From positions 1,329,713-1,393,712 of the forward strand of contig JNVV01000006.1 of the NCBI GenBank assembly GCA_000733355.1: DNA of 64,000 nucleotides, read 5' to 3'. Within the stretch, counting starts at the first letter, position 1, and each line of letters opens with the position of its first letter. This DNA comes from Falciphora oryzae. Its lineage: Eukaryota; Ascomycota; Sordariomycetes; Magnaporthales; Magnaporthaceae. The position numbers and the translations under genes are program-made. Below the pieces are notes generated by a model, which had not been told where the DNA came from, made no database searches, and saw only the letters and a program-made list of their open reading frames with translations. Below, one piece after another: positions 13,501 to 23,547 of this stretch.

Positions 13501-16372
13501 CATTCGCTGGCTGCGCAGACCAGTCGGCCAGAGCGCCATGCTTGTGCGCGGCTTTATGCGATGCACTACCACGCGCTCGTCCTTCCAATTCCGTTCAGTG
13601 AGCCGGCAGGGTGGGCCTGGGTTTGGTTTGTCAATGGCATGGTTCCCTCCCAGTTTGCCCGCTGCATGCGCCTCGGTGCGTGCACATCTCGACCGCCCTA
13701 GTGCGGGGACTCGTGCCACCGCCCTCGTCTGATCTCTGGTGGTGCACATTTCGCCCAAGATTGCGACGGGCGGCACCCCAAAGGCCCAACTCGACGCTAG
13801 CGGGCCCCGTCGACTGGCCGTCGCCGGTTTGGCTGCCTCCACTGTCCTATTGGCACGCCGAAGACGGGCGAGCAGGCTCAATCCACGATGCCACCTGCGA
13901 AATGCCTCTGGCTCCATCGAGCCTTTTTTGCTCCATCGAGAATGCTACTTGCGAGGCAAAGTACCGGCCAGGAAGAGCCGTCCGGTGTCCCGTGGCACTT
14001 GGGACTGGAGACTGGCCGGAGACTGGAGCACGCCTGGAGGTTGGCTGGCTTGAAAGTGGGCGGCGAATTGTCAATACGCCGTGGCCTGCTCGTATCTCCC
14101 ATCAGTCACCCCAACCTCGTCACATCGATTTCCAGTGTGCTGCACCCGTGGCCGGCGATACGACAGAGCCATTGGGGCCCTCGACGGGGCGTCCCCCAAC
14201 CAGAGCAGCCAGAGGCCGTCTGGCTCGCCGAGCTGACTTTTTCGTCACTCCATTGACGTCGCTCAGAAATCTCTTGCACCCGCGCCATCTTTTCAGACGG
14301 CGCTACTGCAGCCAAACTTTTCTGCCACACTTTTCCTTCTTTCAGCGTTCTTTTTGTTCCCGCCTGCTTCTGTCGAGGCCTCGCGCAGGTTTGTCGCTTG
14401 GCCTCCTGACTAACATTTATTTATTTATCTATTATTTCTTTTCTTCTTCGGCGCACCAAGCGCCTGCAGATAGGCTACTGCATGGGACAGAGGCAGTTCG
14501 AGTGTGCCTGCGCCGTCCTCTGGCGGCTGTAAAGAGAATCTGCGTGCCTACAGGCTGCATACACATTAGGCAAACAGTTGAGGGTAGCATTGGATAAGGT
14601 CTATCTATGGTATCGAGGTATATGTACAGTTCTTCTTCCACCAGGCACACATTTAGACGGATGAACAGGCACATTATGTCAAAGTTTGCATCCGTTCTCT
14701 TTCGCCGCCCAAAAATGCGCCAAGGTACATGATGACAAGGGGCGCGCGGGCCAACGACGAGAGAAACAGTAATGAGAAAAAAAAAAAAATTACCACAGAA
14801 TAATAGCAACCTACCCAGCAGTACCAGCCGGATACGACCAAGAAGCGATGGAAAAATGGAAGAAGGCTGAGAAGTACCCTCCCTGGTCTCAACGGCTGGG
14901 CAGTACTTTGCCAAGGCACCGACCCCAGCCGAGGATCCCACGGTGCTGCCGGCGACCTGTCCAGAATTAGAATGGGCATAGTGCTGCGCCATCCAGTCCG
15001 TCGAGCCCACACGACACCCCCATCAGATGTTTCCGTCTTTTTGCCCCAGACACGCCGACAGGGGGCGTGGTGCTGGTCGGTGGGCCTTCGGGGCAAGTGT
15101 GCCAGTGTTCCTGGTCCGCCGTGCCCTTGTCAGCTTGGGTGAGACATGCATGGTGGGTTGGATTGGCCATGGCACCCAATTCCAGCCATTCCCATCCTCC
15201 TTCGACAGCAGGCGGACCACTCTCCGGGGAGGGGAGGGGGGGCAGCACCCTCGCACCCAGTCAGTAGCGTGCATGTCCGGAGCAGGTACCTGCTTCCATG
15301 CGGTATTCACGCCCGCAACAGCCACCTACTCAGGTACACGCACGCCGGCCCCTCTCTCGACAAGGGTGGGCTCGCTCCTGCGGATCCCGCACCGCGTAAC
15401 GCAGTGGTGCGAGTCCTGGTGCACTCCTCCCACCAACCCCAGCCCGCCTAGCACCAGCACCGGCCAGGGCCCGGCGGTACGTACCGATGTACCTGTGTAC
15501 CTGCCTCGTCCTGCACCTGGCCCTGGTCGAGTTAGACCTGCCAGATCGTTGTACACCCGCCGGCCACGGCCTGGTCGGGGTGGGTAGGGTAGGGGAGGGA
15601 CAGTGGTAGTGCCCACACCACGGCTGCGGTATGGTATCTGTCTTTTCTCCACGCTCTCTATCTGGCCTTCTTTTCGTGGAGCAATCGTACTTATCCTCCT
15701 CACGGTCCCCTTCGCTACGCTCATTCCTTTCCCACTTTTACGATCGACAAGACTGTCGACTAGGGACCTGTGCTTTTCTCCTTCTTTCGGTTCTTGTTTC
15801 TTCCGGGGACTCGCCTTTTTTGGATTTTACATCCATGCCATTCTTTTAGATATCTTCACGAGCCCGTCCCTCCTTGGTCTCGACTTGGACACTACTTCAT
15901 CTAGACCAGGCCCGCGCGCATTCTCTCTATACACATATGCTCCAAGCCTCAGCAAAGAGAGTTCATCACTAGAGACTGCCTCACGGACCGACGAGTTCAT
16001 GTACAACACCATCCTACCCCGAGTCCTCGACCACTAGACAGTTAGATCCTGTGTGATCTATACTGCCGTCCTTTCCTTCAGACCGGAACCGACCATCCCT
16101 CCTTAGGCCACCCGCCTCAACAACGACGATCCTGGAAGCAACACCGGACAAGCACTGTACAACTACCACTAACCGCGACCGACTATACTTAATCACTATA
16201 CACGCGACAAGAGAAAAGAGAAAGAGATCAGGAGTGAGAGAGTGCAAGACATCTCGAGTTAGCAAAGCATATTGTGGGTGGCCTACCCTCCCGGCAGGCA
16301 GCTCACGGCGAGCAAGAAAGGGGCGGCGCGGATGGGAGGACTAAGCTTGCTGACCCTTTTGAAACCCAACAG
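10523..16372. other. Gene-poor region, second half, leading into the Msn2 promoter and leader
   Basis: No supportable gene. The part nearest 16380 is probably promoter and 5' leader of the Msn2-type gene. From about 15630 to 15850 the + strand is rich in pyrimidine blocks (TCTTTTCTCC, TTTCTCCTTCTTTC), as is common around fungal transcription starts. Small repeats include a CAGT/CAGC tract at about 11701-11724 and a TTTA repeat at about 14416-14431. The many short open frames would act as upstream ORFs if the leader is long. Confidence 0.4.
16347..16372 (+). other. Probable 3' end of a 5'UTR intron
   Basis: TTGCTGACC followed 15-20 bases later by CCCAACAG gives a good branch site and acceptor. 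They lie just before the AGTCACAATGG start context of the Msn2-type gene. This suggests a leader intron ending at 16372. I could not fix its donor. Confidence 0.55.
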
Positions 16373-16379
16373 AGTCACA

Positions 16380-18351
16380 ATGGAGTCCATGATGGCTCAG
16401 TCCATGGCCCCGGCCTCATTCTTCTACTACAGCCAGGAGCCCAGGCCAGACAGCCGGCAACACCTCCACGGCCACTTCGCGCCTCACCCGAGCCTGCAGC
16501 AGCACCAGATGCAGATGTTTCCCGTCGTCCCGACCCTGCCCTCGACGCCCATCTACTCGAGGCCTGGCTCGGCCTGCTCGCAGCCCCCGGCGCACCCCAT
16601 GATGCACCACCAGCAGATGACCAAGCCCGTGACCAGCTATCCGTCAGTCATGACCCCGGTGGCGTCGCCGCAGCCCATGGCCCGCAAGCCCACCGCTGTT
16701 CTGGAGCCCGAGATTCACGACGGCGAGGGCGTGTTCTACCCGTCGACGCCGCCGCTGTCTATTTCCGGCAGTGTCATCAGCAGCCCCGGCAGCTGCGACA
16801 TGCTCTCCACGCCTCTGAACCCCATGTTCTCCGGCCTCGACAGCGTCGAGGGCGTGAAGCCTGAGGTCTGCTCGCCCGAGAGCTTCCCGGCTCTGGAGTG
16901 GTCCAACTGCGCATCTCCGCCCATGACACCTGGTAAGACAACTCTATCCCTTTTGCGCATAAAGCGCGTGCTTTGATTTTCCTGCGGCGCTGGTTGCTTC
17001 TGGCGGCTTGGTGCCTGCATGGTGGGACGTGGAGTTTGGATGAACGGCGGATGGGGTCGCCCCACCTGGCTTTTCTGTCCGCCCGTCAATTTGGGAAGTC
17101 AATAGAACGGCACTTTGGCTTTACCGCGTTAGGGGAACCCTTGGAAATTGCGTCGACCAAATCCATGCTGACCGGGATTTTGCAGTCTACCTCAACACCA
17201 GGCCCGGAAAGCAGCAGCCTCAGCAGCAGAGACTCTCGCCCCGATTCACCAGCGCCCCCGCTCCTGAGGTTGCACCTGCCGTCTCTGCCTGCCCTTCACT
17301 GTCTCCCTCGCCGGCGCCCTACGCCCGCTCGGTCAGCTCCGACGACAACGACTTCTGCGACCCTAGGAATCTGACTGTTGGCCACTTTGGTGCCACCATC
17401 GCACCCGAGCTGACGACACTGCCTGCTGCCGACGAGGCTATCGTCCCTGCCCAGAACAACTTCAACTTCCTGCCCTCGCTGCCCAGCGGCCTGCCCGTTT
17501 TCGAGGACTTTTCGGATCTTGAGTCTGAGGACGACTTTGTCAACGGCCTCGTCAACCTGGGCGACAAGTCCGAGGGTCAGGTGAGCAGGACACGCGCCAG
17601 CTCCGACGCCGTGAGCCTGAGCCTTGATAGCTTCGTCTGCACCGAGGACCTCGAGGAGTTCTCCGCCGTCGCTGCCTCCACTGAGCCATTCCCTCTGCTG
17701 CCCTCTGCTCCCATCGCCCTCTCAGGCAGCGACTCGCACAAGGACAAGCGCCAGAGGACCAGCAACGGCCCCGTTGTGACCATGGCCGCCACCTCGACCC
17801 CCCCCGCTGCCGAGCAGCCGCAGTCGCAGCAGCAGCAGGCCCCGGCCAGCAGCAACGAGGCTGACGCCAGGAGCGATTCAGGAGCCTCGCACTCTGATGC
17901 CCAGGGCAACGGCGTCCCGGCACCCACCAGTCGCCGTGGCCGCAAGCAGTCGCTCACCGAGGACCCATCCAAGACGTTCAAGTGCGAGCTGTGTGACCGC
18001 CGCTTCAGGCGTCAGGAGCACCTGAAGCGCCACTACCGCTCTCTGCACACCCAGGACAAGCCTTTCGAGTGCCACGAGTGCGGTAAGAAGTTCTCGCGCT
18101 CCGACAATCTCACCCAGCACGCCCGCACTCACGGGTCTGGCGCCATCCCGCTCAACCTCATCGACGACGGCGATGTGGTCGGCTTCCCCCACCCGCACAT
18201 GTATGCGGCCATGGCCGCCCCGCCGATGGCTCCCGACTACGACGCCTACGGCAAGGTCCTCTTCCAGATCGCCTCCGAGATCCCCGGCAGCGCCAGCGAG
18301 CTGTCATCCGACGAGGGCGACGACAAGAGGAAGCGCAAGCGCGCTGATTGA
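16380..18351 (+). CDS. msn2: Msn2/Seb1-type C2H2 stress-response transcription factor
   Basis: This is a nuclear DNA-binding activator of the Msn2/Msn4 group, whose members bind stress-response elements (AGGGG). Exons 16380-16932 and 17186-18351 give 572 residues; the 253-nt intron has a GTAAGA donor, a CTGACC branch site and a TTGCAG acceptor. Two C2H2 fingers lie near the C-terminus (residues about 451-502): [17 protein letters not shown] and [17 protein letters not shown], the paired layout of Msn2. The rest is Ser/Pro/Gln-rich, with an N-terminus [19 protein letters not shown] typical of Pezizomycotina orthologs. An upstream in-frame ATG exists, but 16380 fits the conserved start and follows the putative leader intron. 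A basic tail (KRKRKRAD) may aid nuclear import. Orthologs regulate stress tolerance and, in pathogens, virulence; that is family knowledge, not shown here. Confidence 0.85.
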
Positions 18352-20546
18352 AGCGCACCACAGCAAGATCACAAATGTCGACGCCGGCCTTTCGACGACA
18401 TTTGACGCCCGGCATGACTCTCACGACCACTATACCACTACCACATCACCTTCTCTTCTCGCGGGTCCTTGGGTCTCCTGTCGCGTCCGCAAGCTAGCTT
18501 CCGGTGGCAGGGATCCAAGGCAGCACACACTCTAGGGTCTGCACACCTTTTTCAAAGGGACGGGGAATCATCATCAGCGATCAGCAAAGGGCTTGCTGCT
18601 TCTACGGCCAAGACGACATAAATGGGGTTGAGCGTTAGCCGCAGGTCAAACCTGACAAAAAGTTTGCAATTTTTCTTGAGAGAGGCGGGCCTCACGGGAG
18701 TGAGAGTGTTTCTCTAAACTGTATCATCACCTTGTGTCAGCGTACCAGACCAGTTGGATTCTGGATCTTGTTTTCTTGCTTTTATTATTTTAACCGAAAA
18801 AAACATTTTGACCATGCTTTTCTTCTCTCGTCTTTTCTGCTGCAAGCCAAAGTCTGCGTTGCTCGTTTGCATCCTAACGTACCGGGGGCAGAGGAGGGAG
18901 GAACTTGGATCATTTTCGCTTCGACTGCCTTCGTTTCGACTGCTTTAGAAACAAACACTCTTTTTCCCCAATGCCTGCCTTGTTTTCATGGTTTGGTGCC
19001 TTGATTACTTTCGCAGCTTCATTGTCTCGAAGCTGCGGGCAAATACCACTGGCGGCGGCGCCAACCACCTAGGGGTTGTGGAGTTCCGGACAGCGGGTAA
19101 GTGTGAGGCCATTTCGACATGATTCATATATTCTGTTTTCTTTCTTTTCTATTATACCACTTCTCTTCTGTCCTTTTTTGTTCAGCATCCTCGATTCGAC
19201 CTCCATCGCTTCTTTGTTTGCTGCGGCTTCGTCCCTCATCGAGAGCGCTGGTCACGTTTCTGCGCTAGCGAAACGTGGACGAGGCCTTGTAGAGCTTCAG
19301 AAAATAAATGTTTATTATTCGACATGAAAATCACACACCATTTTACTCGGTACCATTCTGTCCCCGCCGTGAGCTCACACCTGCCAGACGCTGGGTGACA
19401 GGACTGGCAGCACCCGGGTGCCTCGCCGGGCATGTCGAAGCGATGTGGGACAGAAATCTGGAGCTGCGACCTGTCTAGGGCTCTCCCGCTGGGGCACAAG
19501 CGGGTGTCACACCACGGCCATGTCACCGCCCGCGAGAGGAGCTGATGATCCGACACACACGACGTCTAGATCGCAGCCATGGCTCAGCCCGAAGACGAGT
19601 TGGGTCTAGCCACCCTCGTCGGAAGGTTCGGCCGGACCCTGACGATCTCGAGCCCCGTGCGTTTGGGCATGGACCGACACGCGAGTCCATCAACCCAACA
19701 ATGGGCAATGGATGGATGCTTAGCGTACACAGGGTGTTGCTCCTCCGTCCGTTCTGCCTATGGCGTCCGAGTGCCTGCGTGCTGCGCTTGGGCTATTGAA
19801 GAAAATGCAGGGGAGTGCGTGCTGGGACCGCACTCAAAGCCAGCTCCAGGCGTGTTAGCGTCCATATTCCAGCTGCGGCTGGCGGTTTTGCTGACCGATT
19901 CCCCGCGTCCCCACTACCAGACCACACCGCAGCAGGAAGGAACAATGGACATCGATTGACATTTGACAGTCGGCCAACGTCTCAGGAAAGGATCAGACGC
20001 CTCAGCCGATTATTGAAGCACCCGTGGAGCTGTGCTGGGCAAAATGCACCCGAAGGACAGGCAATTGATCAATTGATTGCCCATTTGACGGCTTGGCGCG
20101 CGAGCTGTCAAACCTCCTACCAAGACCGTGCACGCTATATCGAAAGCCTTTGCTGGTAGGTTGGGCTCGAGATCTGCGCTGACTCAATATCGGTTCCCCT
20201 CTATCCTCGGCCGAATTCGACTTTCTTCCCCGCCATGCGTGGGCGATGGGAATTTCTCTTCACCAACTGGACCAAGACTACCTCTGTATGAGCACCCTCG
20301 GCGGGCTGCTCTCGGACCCAGACTCCCGGAGGAAGGCCCCCTGCAGATCAGCCGGGCGCACCAAGTCCAGAGCACCGTCCCAGGAAGCCGTGACAGCCAG
20401 CGTCCGAGCGAGCCACAACTGCCGGAGCCAGGCAGAAGACAGACAGCACGGATCGAGGCCAGCCGGCTAGCCGGGCAAACCAGCCCCATGTGCTAGCGGC
20501 GTGCCTTCAGATTAATTGAGAGCGAGAAGCCCAATCAAGCAAACAA
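18352..20546. other. Intergenic: Msn2 3'UTR and Dph6 promoter
   Basis: No gene is supported in these 2.2 kb. An AATAAA motif followed by a T-rich stretch lies at 19303-19308. It could end the Msn2-type transcript, which would imply a long 3'UTR of about 0.95 kb. The remaining part upstream of 20547 is the Dph6 promoter, without a clear element I can name. Confidence 0.4.
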
Positions 20547-23249
20547 ATGGCGCCGCTGAACGTCATAGCCCTGGTCTCGGGAGGCAAGGACAGCTTCTTC
20601 TCGCTGCTCCACTGCCTCGCCCACCAGCATCGCATCGTTGCCCTGGCGAACCTGCACCCCGCCGCCCCTGGGCCCAGTAGCAGCAGCAGCCATGCAGGCG
20701 ATGGTGACGAGACGGACCTGAACAGTTTCATGTACCAGACCGTCGGCCATCAGGTCATACCCCTCTATGCCGACGCCACCGGCCTGCCGCTGTTCCGCCA
20801 CGCCATCGTTGGCGGCGCTGTTCAGCAGGCGAGAGACTATGATTGTTCCACAGCCAAGGGGCCTGCGCTTGCGGCCCAGCAGGAGGATGGCGCTGGCGCA
20901 GGCGGCGACGACGAGACGGAGTCCATGGTGCCCCTGCTCAAGGCCGTCATGGCGGCGCACCCGGAGGCCAACGCCGTCTGCGCCGGCGCCATCCTCAGCA
21001 CGTACCAACGCACCCGCGTCGAGTCGGTGGCCGTGCGTCTGGGGCTCGTGCCCCTGGCATTCCTCTGGAAGTTCCCCATCCTGCCGCCGCCGCCGTCGTC
21101 ATGGTCATCGTCGAGTGACGACGACGGCGCCCGGCTGCTGCGCGACATGGCCTCCGCGGGGCTCGAGGCCCGCGTCGTCAAGGTCGCCAGCGGCGGCCTG
21201 GACGAGTCGTTCCTGTGGGAGGACGTCGCCAGCCACCGTGGCGTCGCGAGGCTCACCAGGGCCGTGGCCATGTTCGCCGCAGAGAGCGGCGGGGGTGGGG
21301 ACCCTCTGCAGCCCGACGGCGCTGTGCTGGGCGAGGGCGGCGAGTTTGAGACGCTCGTTGTCAACGGGCCGCCCTGCCTGTTTAAGAAGCGCATCGTTGT
21401 CGATGACGCCGCGAGGCGGTTGGTGAGGGAGGGTGGCGGCGCTGCCTGGCTCAGCGTCGATGGAGCCAGGCTTGAGGAGCAGCAGCTAGATGATGACGGC
21501 GAAGGTGGCGCTGCCTGGGAGCCAACCGAACTGGCTAGAAGCGTCAAATTGCTGGATGATGACTTCGCTGCCATTCTAGGCTCTCCCCTGGCGCTCGACA
21601 AAGCAGATGGTCTGGATCGAAGTACCACGCACCAGGAACCTAGCGCGAGCTGGCGTTATGGCCGCGGCCATGATGGCACTCTCACCCGGGTCGACTCGCG
21701 CCTTGAGCAGTGGAGTGTGTTGGCGGTGCACCAGGCCCCAGGTGTTCTGCCAGTACGGGAGGAGACCCAAGATATTGTCGAGCAAATCCGCGCCCGCCTG
21801 AGCGAGAGATCGCTGGCGCCCTCGAATATTGTCTCCGCGGTCGTCGTTCTCCGTCAAATGTCCGACTTTCCAACTATCAACAGCGTGTACGGGGCCTTGT
21901 TCACGGCACCCAACCCGCCCTCACGCGTCACCATCTCCTGCGGTGATCAGATACTCCCCGCAGGACGTAACATCTCTGTCTCCCTAACAGTCCATTCCGA
22001 TCCCCGCTTTCCAGTCGATGGCAGGAGGGACGGGCTGCACGTGCAGTCCCGCTCGTACTGGGCCCCAGCAAATATTGGTCCCTATAGCCAGGCCATCACC
22101 ATGCCCCTTGACGGCATCTTCCCCCCTCAGGCGACCACGTCGGTAACTAACGATGACGAGGATGAAGACGCCCTTCACCTGTCCCGCTCACCTCCCTCTT
22201 CCTCCCCCCGCCTAGTTTTTATCGCTGGCCAGATACCCCTTATCCCGGCCACCATGGAATTGCCCTGCGGAGCACCCGGCACTGAGCTGGGTATGTTTGC
22301 CATGCAGGCTGTGCTCTCACTACAGCATCTTTGGCGGATTGGCGTTGAGATGCGTGTGCAGTGGTGGAGTAGCGCAGTTGCCTACATCCCTCGCACAAGC
22401 AACATTGATGCCTCGCCAATGACAGCACGGGTGAAGTCGATGGTGGCCTCGGCCGCATGGACTCGTATCCATCCGCTGCCAGGGAATGACGGCCGAGACG
22501 TCGAGGACGATGAGGATGACGAGGACGGCGGGCCAGACATATGGGATAGGAAGTACAACCCGGCCTTCAGAGGCTACAGTGAAGGCAAGACTAAGAAACT
22601 AGGACGACGCCTGCCCGACTGGGGAGTCGTGGACAAGCCGGACAAGAATGACGCTGAGCAACGGCTGTCACGGCCTCAGGGCAGGGAGGGACAAGTTCCA
22701 CCCTTCTTCCTTGCCGAGGTCGAGGAGTTGCCCCGTGGATCCGGCGCCGAGTGGCACGCACACGTTGGACTCTCGGGCCTGGCAGCGGCCTCCGTCGCCA
22801 TCCGCTCCTGGTCGTCGTCTGATGCCAACAAGAGCCAAAGCGGCGGTCAGGACCAGCCGTCAACCGCCTGGGCCACACATCAGACGCTGGTGGCAGGCCT
22901 CGGAGGTGGCGGCGGAGTTTTTGCCCATACCATGGTGGCAGTCGGAGCGCCTGCGGCGATGGCCGGGCCCGCGAGCCCAGGTGACAGGATGAGCGTCGAG
23001 ACGCTCTCGTCGATATTAGATGCCGCCCTCCAGCAGAGCCCATCCACGTCAGGGGTGCATGGGATGACAGCAAGGGATCGCCATCCCTATCTTGTGTATC
23101 TTGACGGGAATCTTGTGTGCGTTCCTGGGAGTGACAAATATGGCTCCGTCATCCCCTGTTCGTCACTGTGGAATGAACGGGTTGAGCGCTTGGCTGTCGT
23201 AGCGCTTTACAGGGAAACCTGGGCCGCTGAAGCGCCCAGCGGGAGATAG
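20547..23249 (+). CDS. dph6: Diphthine--ammonia ligase with RidA-like domains
   Basis: This is a cytosolic enzyme for the last step of diphthamide synthesis on elongation factor 2, the ATP-dependent amidation of diphthine. It is one uninterrupted 900-codon frame. The N-terminus carries the PP-loop ATPase motif SGGKDS (residues 11-16), the adenine-nucleotide alpha-hydrolase fold, and GEGGEFET at about residues 262-269, which is characteristic of Dph6. The C-terminal half has two RidA/YjgF-like segments, from about residue 391 and about residue 505 (YWAPANIGPYSQA), as in fungal and plant Dph6. It is longer than the yeast protein (685 residues), partly from acidic inserts at about 534-540 (NDDEDEDAL) and about 652-663 (EDDEDDEDGG). 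The start is chosen because the PP-loop is within 16 residues of the first ATG. AATAAA follows at 23310-23315. Confidence 0.93.
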   Translation: MAPLNVIALVSGGKDSFFSLLHCLAHQHRIVALANLHPAAPGPSSSSSHAGDGDETDLNSFMYQTVGHQVIPLYADATGLPLFRHAIVGGAVQQARDYDCSTAKGPALAAQQEDGAGAGGDDETESMVPLLKAVMAAHPEANAVCAGAILSTYQRTRVESVAVRLGLVPLAFLWKFPILPPPPSSWSSSSDDDGARLLRDMASAGLEARVVKVASGGLDESFLWEDVASHRGVARLTRAVAMFAAESGGGGDPLQPDGAVLGEGGEFETLVVNGPPCLFKKRIVVDDAARRLVREGGGAAWLSVDGARLEEQQLDDDGEGGAAWEPTELARSVKLLDDDFAAILGSPLALDKADGLDRSTTHQEPSASWRYGRGHDGTLTRVDSRLEQWSVLAVHQAPGVLPVREETQDIVEQIRARLSERSLAPSNIVSAVVVLRQMSDFPTINSVYGALFTAPNPPSRVTISCGDQILPAGRNISVSLTVHSDPRFPVDGRRDGLHVQSRSYWAPANIGPYSQAITMPLDGIFPPQATTSVTNDDEDEDALHLSRSPPSSSPRLVFIAGQIPLIPATMELPCGAPGTELGMFAMQAVLSLQHLWRIGVEMRVQWWSSAVAYIPRTSNIDASPMTARVKSMVASAAWTRIHPLPGNDGRDVEDDEDDEDGGPDIWDRKYNPAFRGYSEGKTKKLGRRLPDWGVVDKPDKNDAEQRLSRPQGREGQVPPFFLAEVEELPRGSGAEWHAHVGLSGLAAASVAIRSWSSSDANKSQSGGQDQPSTAWATHQTLVAGLGGGGGVFAHTMVAVGAPAAMAGPASPGDRMSVETLSSILDAALQQSPSTSGVHGMTARDRHPYLVYLDGNLVCVPGSDKYGSVIPCSSLWNERVERLAVVALYRETWAAEAPSGR

Positions 23250-23309
23250 CCTATGGCAAACTAGGCCTGTGTTTTAATACGATGGGTCAATATACAGCAT
23301 GGGTGGACA

Positions 23310-23315
23310 AATAAA
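23310..23315 (+). terminator. Probable polyadenylation signal for dph6
   Basis: AATAAA lies 61 bases after the Dph6 stop codon, in A/T-richer sequence. Confidence 0.5.
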
Positions 23316-23547
23316 GCAAGGTGGCATGAGATACCCGGCCCTAAAAGCTATCATGATGCATTATCAGATGATCCATCTGCAATACCATACCTGTGCATAG
23401 GTAACGAAGAAGCTTTAGTGTTTGTCCAAACTTCACCACACTATAAAGACTTGATAATGGAAAATAACAGGGAGAAAGCCTTTTTTTTTCCCCCTCCGGC
23501 TGTAACCCAGTTTGGGAGCCTCTTACTGCTCCTTGCTATCGGGTACC

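Noticed and set aside
13611..14597. 328-codon open frame on the plus strand
   Set aside because: The start is not an ATG in a good context, the sequence has no family resemblance, and the end runs through a TTTA simple repeat that translates as LFIYYFF. Likely chance.
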